A DNA stretch of 64,000 bases, from contig NC_023756.2 in assembly GCF_000499845.2 (NCBI RefSeq), positions 6,820,815 through 6,884,814 of the forward strand, given 5' to 3'. The translations under genes were made by a program, and so were the position numbers. The notes beneath the pieces were generated by a model. The model was not told where the DNA came from. It worked only from the letters and a program-made list of their open reading frames with translations, and searched no databases. The DNA is from Phaseolus vulgaris (lineage: Eukaryota; Streptophyta; Magnoliopsida; Fabales; Fabaceae). Positions 55,201 through 64,000 of this stretch are shown here, in pieces (position 1 is the first letter of the stretch; the number at the start of each line of letters is the position of its first letter).

Positions 55201-57583
55201 TTGTACAAGAACCAGCTGCAAAGCTTTGCTCAAAAGAAAAATCTAGGTCTTCCAGTATATTCTTCCGAGTGGGAGGGTCCTCCTCATGCCATGTGTTTCA
55301 AGTGCAAAGTTACTATTGATGGACATACCTATGAAAGTGACAAATTATATTCTACATTAAAGGACGCTGAGCATGCTGCAGCTGAAGCTGCTTTAATGTC
55401 ATTATCACCAGGCGGAGATCAAGAGGCTAGTCTTAATCACTTGTAACTAATTAGATAACTTAACTCTATATTATTCAGCTTAAAGGATTTCTTTTGGTGG
55501 TGGTGCTTATATTCTTATGATTGTCTAAAACATTCAGGCTCATGCTGGATTATACAAAAATCTATTACAAGAATTGGCTCAAAAGGAAGGATTTCAATTA
55601 CCCATTTATAGCACAAATAAAAAGGGTGAAGCACATATGCCAATATTTGTCTCACATGTAAAGGTAGAAGGGGGGCTTTTTACTGGGCAAGAAGCTAAAT
55701 CCAAAAAGCAAGCAGAGATGAGTGCAGCCAAGGTAGCTTATATGGCTTTGAAAGAGCATGGAGGTATTCTTTTAATACCAGTGTTGTAGTTTGTCATTCC
55801 AACATACGTCTCTCATTCTTTGACCGAGCCTTTTGTTTGTTTAGTCTCTCTGTTCCAAACATTAGCCATGCTGTTGTTCTGTGTGAGTGTGACGAATTTA
55901 ACCATAATCTATCTCAATTCAATAAAATCATTTTGTAAGGTGGGAACTTTTCAAAGCATTGTAGTTAGTTTTGTACAAGTTGAATGATATGATACAGATC
56001 ATGAAGCTGACGATGTAAATAGTTTAACATCTTTTTTGTGCTGTGTATTGCAAAGTGAATCACATGATTCGGTCTAGAATCATAAAAATCATGAAACCTT
56101 ATCGTCTAGAGTGGTAATTTTTTAGGCCAAAATAATGAAAAATGGTTGTCAGTTACTGTAAATCATGTTGCACTAATGGTAGTTGTGCACTCATGGAAGT
56201 TAAATCATGTTTCAAATCTATTGTATGTTTCACATGTCTTGATACTAGTTACAGGATTTGAAAGTAATAATCAATAGGGGCTATCAACCACAAATTTTTA
56301 ATTAGGAAATTGGGTCTGAATAAAACTAGTTATACGTTTTGGATTACAGTAACATCTTTCTTTTATTGTTGTTATATTATGATTTAAGTGCATGGTATTT
56401 CCTATCTATTCAGAAGTGCTTCTCATTGTGCTTTTTTATCATGCTTTGTTTTTGTTCAGGCAAGTCAGATAAGAGTTCTTCATTTCCTTTTTCAAATTAT
56501 GAAGGACAGATTCTCGAGTTCTCGCCTGACCACTCTGAGTCAAATGGGGTATCTGGTCTGAAACGCAATGCTAATCCAAATTCATCTGTGGGTCTTGGAT
56601 TAGTCACCTGGAAAGAACGTAGCAAAGACACGTGTAAGCCCGTTAGAGCCCTTGTCATTTCTACCTCCTTCCCCTATTGAAACAATTTTCTGGATTTCTT
56701 CTCAGGTCTGTAGATTATCTACTGTCAAGTATAATACCCTTAATCCAGATCACGGATTTCAGATTATAATATACTTAGATACTTAGATTCCAAAAATATA
56801 GAAATAAGATTGAGGTACACAGTTTGAAAAAAAAAAACTGCTTACGATTCTCCATTAGCTGGCTGTGTCAGCCCCAGCTATGAATTCGTTGGTAATCAAT
56901 CCAGTTTAAGATAGTCTAACTCCCTAATTTTGGAGGATGACATGGCACATATAAAACTGTTACCACTAGGAAGATGATCAATACATCATAAACCACTATG
57001 GAATCCATTGTTTTGCTGTAAACCTGGTCTAGTTATTTTAGGCTGTAATCACATTAGACCAATTGAAGCTATAGGTCTGACCAAGTTTTGGTGCAAGTTT
57101 GATCTTTAGCTTTGAAGAAGTTTGACTAAGTGTTAGGTAGGATCCTATTTGGATAAATACTGTTAAACTTTCAATTTTAAATGCCATCAGTCTCCAAGAT
57201 GAGACAGAGATATCTTTTCAATATTGATAATCTAATTCATTGAGAAATTGATAATCTAATGCACAAATCTTACTTCAATTTCATCTTGAGATTCTGTTAT
57301 TGTTACAGTGAAGAATGTATCTACTTCATCTGGAAATTCAAATGGCTGCACCGAGGATTCTACCTTGTCGAATGGTAGGTCTTCACCTTCTCTCTCTGGC
57401 AGCACCAAAATGGTTTCTGACACAAGTGACAAGTCTTCAACTGCAGTAAACACCACCTCCTCATGCACAAAAAAAATCATTGTTTACTCACGCAAGACAA
57501 ATGTGAAAATTGAAGATGGTGGTACTCTATTGCCAATTAGCGATGACAAATGGGTTGCTTACTCATATTCTGACTTTAGATAA
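52216..57583 (+). CDS. Double-stranded-RNA-binding protein with three dsRBDs (DRB family)
   Basis: Plant DRB proteins assist Dicer-like enzymes in small-RNA production. Six exons join in phase to 480 residues: 52216-52597, 53703-53852, 55190-55425, 55538-55763, 56460-56633, 57309-57583. dsRBD1 (residues 1-68) begins MYKTKVQELCQRRSWTLPDY. A Ser/Pro-rich linker and an acidic exon 2 follow. dsRBD2 (about 182-250) has YKNQLQSFAQKKNLGLPVY and dsRBD3 (about 261-328) YKNLLQELAQKEGFQLPIY; only dsRBD3 has the canonical KKQAE helix. The C-terminal segment (LLPISDDKWVAYS) resembles that of other plant DRBs. Intron 3 appears to be GC-AG. I chose ATG 52216 because the frame upstream has no other ATG. DRB4-like is the nearest I can say. 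Confidence 0.85.
52598..53702 (+). other. DRB intron 1, with a possible SINE-like fragment and degenerate tandem repeats
   Basis: Degenerate units of about 30 bp around tggatgcgatg lie at 53205-53330. At 53430-53475 ctaagtggtctaggg then tttgaatcctagt resembles tRNA A and B boxes, as in a tRNA-derived SINE; no tail or duplication was found. Confidence 0.3.
53853..55189 (+). other. DRB intron 2, with a degenerate direct repeat
   Basis: 1337 bp. Two similar segments (about 54098-54240 and 54640-54780; both with atcaggaacaaa and agcagtttatagg or acagtttatagg) flank a stretch that has ttagtcccatatcaacc and gtatataagtag, like a small LTR element. Boundaries unclear. Confidence 0.35.
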
Positions 57584-59697
57584 GTTGAAACTTCTGTATC
57601 ATATTTTTCGTCTCTCAGTGGATTTGTGTACAAGGATTTGACTCCGGGTAAACTTTAAAAGATAAAATGTGGAACTTATAAGCTATTGATTAGAAAACTA
57701 ATTCGATAAGATTCTAACTTCAAGAAAGTGAAGCAGATTAGTAAATAATTCTGTCATCAACAACTAGGAATTTCTCTGCTCTGTGCTCAGATTATTTAGA
57801 AGAACATTTAAGAATATGTTGATAACTTGCTTTAGGGGGAAATGTTAGAGGCCCTTATTTTTGTTTTTTTATTCTTTTTTAATTCTTAGCCATTATATAC
57901 CTTCAATTCGCAAATGACTAATTCTCGTTCCTTAATTTTTTGAGAGATGTATGTTGCATATTATCTCTTGGAATAGTCCAGCAATATCTCTTCATTATTT
58001 TTTCTAAGGTCAAAACATACTTTTACTCTATAAACATAGAAAAGCTTGTTTTTAATCCTCCATCTAAAACGTCGAGTTTTGGTAGTCTACTTTTAAAATG
58101 TCACAAAAATTCCCTTTCAGTAACTTCTCGTAAGGAGAAATGGTTACAAATCCATCATAAAATTGTGAATTATGATTACAAAAGTTTGGAGGGATTTTTA
58201 TCAAATTTTTTTCCTTCAAAATCACGATAAAAATGTGAATTGCGATTATGAAAGTGTGGAAATATTTTTACCACCACAAAAGTCACATATGTATTTTCAA
58301 TTTCACCTCCCACCTTTTCCCTGTTCCTTCCAACTCCAACCTCATTACAAATGTTCTCTCAACCCTCATCTACTACCTTATCATCCCTTTCAATGCTGTC
58401 ACCTTGTGAAAAATGCCTATTTTGAATATTATAGTAAAAAAATTATTTGAACATTTTGAATATCAAGTGCCTAAGTTTCACAACAATGAAGATGTAGTTA
58501 ATGAGTTGGGTTGTTACTGAGGAAATCTGGAAGCACAATGTTATTGGTTTTGGATAATGTTTGGCTTGGCTGAGAAGCTCTTGTAAATAAATTAACATTC
58601 TATTTATCAATTAAAAGATGTGATTTCAAAGGTTAAATTCCCAAGATTTGCCTCTTGAGAGACAAAGGTGCTCAATTTTGTTTGAGTTAGATGTTTAATA
58701 AGTGTTGTGATGATTGTTAAAACTATTTGAACTAAATTAAATTTATATTAAATTATATAAAAAAAATGAAGTTGTTTTCAAATAAAATTGGCTGGTTTTT
58801 GAGGTGGGGTTGAATAAGAAGTGGAGATAATCCTTTTGAGATGATCTAAAGGGATGATGATGTTTGGGTGGTCTAGGAACACTGTTGCAGCAGGAGATGG
58901 TGGGGTAGATGCAGAGGTTAGCTGGAGTATTGAGAAAGAGTTACAACTACAACTTGTTGAATGGTGTTTTCTTCATCCTTTATAATTTTCTTATATTATT
59001 TTTTCTTTGTTAGTGCACATGGTTTATTATGACAATTGAGACACGTTTTGTTAAGGCATAAATAAATTATAATAAATTATGAGACAAGTTTTGTTAAGGT
59101 ATAAACAAATTTTTATATGATAAGACAAATTTTAATATGAAATTTATGTCTAACACATTCATAATTTAGTAATAATATGTTTTATTGGGCCTAACATTTT
59201 ACCTAGTCTGAAACAAATATTAGATAAAATTTAGCATAATGTTTGATACTAAGTTATAAAGATTTAAACCAAGTCTTTAAAGATTTGACTGAAGCTAGAT
59301 GCATAAGACAAGACAAAGTTTCCTAGAAAAACATATTTAAAGAGTAGACACGATTCTCTATAAGGTGCAAGACAGATAACTTAGATATTGATTACAAGTA
59401 CTTAGCACTAAGTATACCGTTATGTTAAAATCTCTAAAACTTATGAGTTGTCCAAAAACACATCCAAGGATGATTTTGATATAACATACCAACAACTAGA
59501 GTTTGTATGTTAAATATGTCATTATTAGAAAAACATAGAAGAAACAAAGATTAAAATTATCATATGTACAACACTTTAAGTGAAACAATAAATATAACAT
59601 TAAGTCAAGCCCAATTCTAAAAAGGTGCTGACATAAGAATAAATTACATTTATGTGAAGTGATCCTTAAATGCAGTCATGCAATGCTTAAGAATGAG
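57584..59697. other. DRB 3' flank and AT-rich spacer
   Basis: 3' untranslated sequence of DRB probably ends before 57900. Two weak direct repeats: a 44 bp pair at 58160 and 58229 (gtgaattatgattacaaaag and gtgaattgcgattatgaaag) and a pair near 59040 and 59085 (gttttgttaaggcataaa, gttttgttaaggtataaa). No other gene seen. Confidence 0.5.
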
Positions 59698-60084
59698 TGT
59701 TGGAAGTGTACTGTCTAGGCCGAAAGATCAAAAGGCCAAGTCGAAAGGTTAATACAATAAATAAATTAAATTAAATTAGTTACTATAGCAAAACCCATAA
59801 AATAGGCCCAAAGATACAAGTGTGTGTTTAAAAAATATTAGGTGCAAAAAGAAAAGACCCAAGCAGTCTCTAAGTCCAATAGAAAAAACCTTATAAATAG
59901 ATGTTCAACCTAAAAGGTAAGTAGAGTGAATTTATTTGATAATTAATTAGTACTAATTTTGACTTTGGCATCAGAACACCTTTCAGGTACACACACACAT
60001 TCGTGAGAGGAGACTGAGATCAAGAACCGAGAGATCCAGTGGACTCTGATGGAGGACCATCTTCACTTCTTGGGCACCATACAC
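59698..60084 (+). repeat. LTR-like relic
   Basis: Starts tgttggaagtgtactg, has ttataaatagatg (59890) and then ttgactttggcatcagaaca with cctttcaggtacac (59958-59992). That is a decayed form of the tgacttgagcgtcggagtgc ... tttgcagg module in the TE-1 to TE-3 LTRs. No duplication or partner LTR found, so the ends are approximate. Confidence 0.42.
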
Positions 60085-61185
60085 TTAACTAAGAGTAGAA
60101 GACCAGCCTCAAAAGTTTACAAAAGAAATATTTGCCTTAGCTTGTATAAATTGTTAAATAATAGAATACTCTCTTTTTAATCTTTGTATTTCTAAGCCAT
60201 TTTAAAATAACTCAAAGGCACTCTAGAAACCTTCACTTAATATTTAAGCAAAGGTTTCTAGAGCACCTAATGGAGCTTGTGCGATCATGGCTTGCTTTAA
60301 CCTTCACCATATAATTAAGTTTAACTTAACTAAGGTGAAGACATCCAAGAGGCACAAATTTGTGAACATCTTAGACTTGGATGAAATGAAATGTGTAAGG
60401 ATCTAGAAAATAACTTTGGAGTAGATGTGGTACATTTTAAGTGACACTTGAATATTTTATTATTAAAGTGAGAAAAGTATATAAATAGAAAATCCAGTTA
60501 TTCAGGATTCATAAAAGAACCACTATTTCTCTAGAAGTTTCATTTTCCTTGCTTTGCCTTCTCTCAAGATTTCTAACCTCCTCGCTCATTAGATTGACAA
60601 TCAGAGTTCGCCATTGGACTCCTAACAACGATTCCAAATCTAAGATAGATTAAGTTCATTTTGGCTCTTTTTTCCTTTGAGTTATATTTTATCTGGTTAG
60701 GTTTACCTTCAGTATAGGTCTTTGCTTGTGACACTTTTAGTTTTAGGGTTAATCCCTGTTAGCTCAGAGTCCTAGTGATATAGTTAGATTTTTTATTAGG
60801 AGTCGGTGGTGCAGGTTAAGTTTTCCTTGGTCCTTGTAGGACTTGGAACTCTTATTGAGCACCTGCTCAAAATCAGGTAAGGAGAGCTAGTTTTATTTTC
60901 AATAAAACCCTAGGTTAGAGAATATGGTTGTGGGGATGTTTGATTTCGAGTAAAGTAGTATTTTGATTGAAATTAAAATTTGAATTGGTTGATTTTGTGT
61001 ATTTGGTATTATATAGGTTGATTTTGTTGTGAATGAGTGATTGAATATGTTTTGGATGAGATTAAAATGTTAGTCTGGTTGTATGAATGAATTGAGGTGT
61101 ATTTTAGTGCATTTGAAATGTAAATTTTTTTGTGAGAACACGTTTAAACCAGTTTTTATGCAGATTTTTATGCATATCTTGCTCA
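60085..61185. other. Spacer with promoter-like segment, no gene assigned
   Basis: tatataaataga at 60479-60490 followed by a CT-rich stretch (60530-60600) looks like a promoter and leader, but no coding sequence follows that I can identify. Confidence 0.35.
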
Positions 61186-61189
61186 GGTG

Positions 61190-61812
61190 AAAATGAAAGG
61201 ATACACTAAGCATTAAACATCTACTGAATGGAATTGAAAGGAATGAAAGAAAGAAGACTTATGGAGTGAAGCTTGCTGGATTTGAGACTTGGAAAAGCAA
61301 TCACGCCACTTGGAGCCTTGTTCCAAGATAAGTGAAGGAATGCCGCCACTTGAAGCTCACCATTGGCACACAAGATAAGGCAAAGGAAGAAGAAGACACA
61401 AGACTCACAATTTCTCTCTAAATTTGAGTATAGTCTCTCTACTTCTAAATTCCAAATCTGCATTGTACAAGGGAAACACCTTTATTTATAGCCTATAAGG
61501 TGCTGAAATGCAAAGCCAAATGTGCCTCAAATGAGACTCAAATTCGGCGCCAACTAGTGCATGAAGGAAGTGTGACTTTCCTTCCTAGTTTGGCACCTCC
61601 TAACTCCTATCTACACTTCCCCTAGCATCCCTTACTACTTACACACCTATTTATTACATCCGCACCCCTACTCTACAAAAGAAATAAGAAGAGCCATCTT
61701 TTGATACTCTTGTCCCAAAGCTTTTGCCATGCTCCTAGTGATTCGTTGGGCTTGGGCCCCTTGTTGGGCTTGGGCTTCATGGGCTTGAGCATCCTCTACT
61801 TGGTTTCCATCA
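61190..61812 (-). repeat. 3' LTR of TE-C (CRM-like)
   Basis: On the minus strand the start TGATGGAAACCAAGTAGAGG follows a purine tract (CCCGGGGAGTA). A TATA box ggctataaataaagg lies at about 61489-61475. CACTTATCTTGG (61340) and CAAGTGGCGTGA (61310) match the TE-A LTR at 9258-9290. The far end is estimated. The pol frame runs into this LTR as far as 61668, as known for CRM elements. Confidence 0.6.
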
Positions 61813-62827
61813 TACTCCCCGGGTTGGAGAGAATTCGTCCACGAATTTGGGAAACCTGCAGCAAAAGGAGTGAGATCAGTAATATTGAAAGAATTACTTC
61901 CAAGATAAGTAGTAGGCATATCTAACTCATAGGCATTATGATTAATCCTCTTGATGACTTGGAAAGGGCCATCACCACGAGGCATAAGTTTGGACTTCCT
62001 TAGAGAAGGAAATCTATCCTTTCTTAAATGAAGCCAAACCCAATCGCCGGGCTCAAAGATTAATGCCTTTCTCCTTTGGTTGGCAGTGTCAGCATACTTA
62101 CCAACTTTCTTCTCAATTTGTAACTTGATGCGGTTATGCAAATCCTTAATAAAAGAAGCCTTTTCAAAACCGTCCTTGCATAGAACCTCATCAAGTACAG
62201 GAATGGGAAGAAGATCTAGAGGTGTGAGGGGATTAAACCCATAAACAACCTCAAAAGGAGAATGGTTAGTGGTGGAATTTACTACCCTATTATAAGCAAA
62301 CTCAACATGAGGTAGTAAATCCTCCCAAGCCCTTGGATTCCCGGAAATAAAGCATCGCAATAATTGATCCAAAGTTCTATTAACCACTTCAGTTTGACCA
62401 TCAGTTTGGGGGTGGCAAGTAGTAGAAAACAGAAGTTTTGTGCCAAGTTTCCCCCATAAGGTCCTCCAAAAGTGACTTAAGAACTTAGAATCCCTATCGG
62501 ATACTATACTTCTAGGAAGTCCATGTAAACAAACAACTTCCTTGAAGAAGAGATTTGCAATATGGCATGCATCATCCACTTTGTGGCATGGAATAAAATG
62601 AGCCATTTTAGAAAAACGGTCCACTACCACAAAGATGGAATCCTTACCCTTCGATGTCTTGGGTAGTCCTAAGATAAAATCCATAGAAATATCAACCCAA
62701 GGCATTGTAGGGATAGGAAGAGGGGTATATAAACCATGGGGTTGGACCTTAGATTTAGCCTTCCTACATGCTATACATTTATCACAGAAGGTATGTACGG
62801 ATTTGCGCATGTGAGGCCAAAAGAAAT
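61668..62827 (-). pseudogene. Integrase and C-terminal end of pol of TE-C (CRM-like), 5' cut by an LTR insertion
   Basis: 386 in-frame codons remain. The end of the zinc domain ([11 protein letters not shown]) is followed by the core with [12 protein letters not shown] (first Asp), SDRDSKF (second) and the Glu of [10 protein letters not shown], then the C-terminal DNA-binding part ([16 protein letters not shown]) and an Ala/Gln-rich tail ending TRSMAKALG. The reading frame continues upstream of 62827 into a TE-1-family LTR, and the apparent N-terminus [13 protein letters not shown] is LTR DNA, not pol. Protease, RT and RNase H must lie beyond the window. Similarity to CRM integrases is by memory of motifs. 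Confidence 0.85.
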
Positions 62828-64000
62828 TGTTCCGTCCGGTTGACCGGGGCGTCTTCGTGCGCGACCTCAACCGTCAGCTAGGGACTCCTTCCCACGGGTT
62901 ACCTGTGGATTCCTGCAAAAAGAGGACAAAAGGGCGCCCTAGCGGCCGTTTGCACTCCGACGCTCAAGTTAGCCAGCAAGAAACACCACAACTGGGCACC
63001 TCCGTATCTGAGCACCGCGTATGGCACTCTGAAGGTGGTAAAAGAACTGTGTTGTGTGTATGTTTTCTCCCTCAGGCAAAGATCTTTTCCCAGTCCCTTG
63101 TGCGTAACCTAAAGGCACGAGCAAGCAACTAGAGAGTTCTGGTAAATTTGCCAAAAGTTCGAACCCCGTTCCCAACATTCTCCGCGCTATTTAAACTACC
63201 CAAGCATTTAAAGCGCCTTAAAGCGCTTTTAATCACAAACGTAACGCACTCATTAAAGCGTTTAATTAGAAAACGTAGCGCATTTAAGACGTTGAAACGC
63301 TTGGGAGCCATCATAGTACTTGAACGCTCGAAACGGAAACTGTATTGAATGACTTGATTACCTGGCACCTGACTAAAGGGTGTTTCTATTCTGACCTGGC
63401 TGTCGAACACGTGGAGGACCTCACGACACCTTGACCCCATCTGGGGGCGTTTCTGCCCAGCTGGGGACGTTTCTACGTGTGGGTCCTCCTGCCTGGGAGT
63501 GCTACTGCGCAAGGGGTGACTTCTTGGGTGCCAACTCATGCCCCCAATTATCTAGTCACTTACTTTGAGAGCGTATCTGCCTTCCTCTCGTACCCTGCAC
63601 CCGGCTACCCTGGGCGTGACCTTCCTCTTGAGTTGTATCTGTCCCAAAGGCGTCTCTGGGGCGGCAGGGGTACTTCTCGAGTCAGGCTGCTCTACACTGG
63701 TGTTGTTGCTATGGCCTTGAAGCCACCTTTCTCTCCTCTTTATTACTGTTCCCTGGTTATCCAGGGTCTGGGGCCTTCCCACGGCGTCGCCCCCTCCATG
63801 GTCTTTCCTACCCATGGGTATCGGGGAGCAGCGCCGTGGCCTCCTTGCCCTGGTGCCAATCCATCTTGGCGACACCCAGTTGGGCGGCGCCCTATCTCGG
63901 CGATGCCCTGCTAGGTGACGCCTTACCTGGGCGACGCCTTACCCTGGCGACGCTTTACGTTGACTTTGACCTGGACTTTGTCAACGCCCGGGTACGGGAT
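62828..64000 (-). mobile_element. TE-1-family LTR inserted in the TE-C integrase, running off the window
   Basis: Reverse orientation: TGTTCCGTCCGGTTGACCGG at 62828 is the inverse of the LTR end, and the inverse of the LTR start (cccgggtacgggat) lies at 63987-64000, so perhaps ten bases are missing. The bases outside 62828 are integrase and not a primer site, so it is a 3' LTR or a solo LTR. The minisatellite is at about 63885-63955 with few units. Confidence 0.85.

Overview
The window is plant nuclear DNA from a eudicot, most likely a legume close to Phaseolus or Vigna. That attribution is inferred from the retrotransposon types, the methionine synthase and the intron style. Host DNA is AT-rich. 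GC-rich blocks mark a set of related Ty3/gypsy LTR retrotransposons. Only two intact host genes are visible: a cobalamin-independent methionine synthase (46748-50198, 11 coding exons) and a double-stranded-RNA-binding protein of the DRB family (52216-57583, six coding exons, three dsRNA-binding domains).

Layout. 1-9480: a decayed CRM-like gypsy element (TE-A) whose 3' LTR is split by a 7.2 kb Tat-like element (TE-1, 1671-8854, target duplication GAAAA). TE-1 keeps gag and a spliced antisense gene but has lost pol. 9481-13032: a small copia LTR relic, a LINE tail, an unclassified repeat and a second CRM-like gag fragment (TE-B). 13450-15530: a CACTA transposase relic with a Ulp1-like module. 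15545-18833: a truncated Tat-like element (TE-3, minus strand). 18834-22134: the 3' part of a Sirevirus-like copia element with its 3' LTR. 22690-23098: an RNase T2 (S-RNase-like) pseudogene. 23275-23657: a foldback MITE. 24928-26330: a relic of the same antisense gene family. 27144-28470: a solo LTR of the TE-1 family with an expanded minisatellite. 31951-43446: a young, nearly complete 11.5 kb Tat-like element (TE-2, minus strand, target duplication AATAA). 43452-45990: AT-rich spacer. 45993-57583: the two host genes. 59698-64000: LTR relics and a CRM-like integrase (TE-C) interrupted by another TE-1-family LTR that runs off the window.

How the parts relate. TE-1, TE-2 and TE-3 share primer-binding sequence, related LTR ends and, for TE-1 and TE-2, the polypurine tract, so TE-2-type enzymes could plausibly mobilise the pol-less TE-1. 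TE-2 and TE-3 both place one in-frame amber codon exactly between gag and pol. TE-1 and TE-2 both carry an antisense gene with matching intron positions. The recurring gag-amber-pol plus antisense-spliced-gene architecture is the most interesting system here. The two host genes are ordinary in function. The DRB gene shows a probable GC-AG intron and an AUGUAA start-stop upstream ORF.
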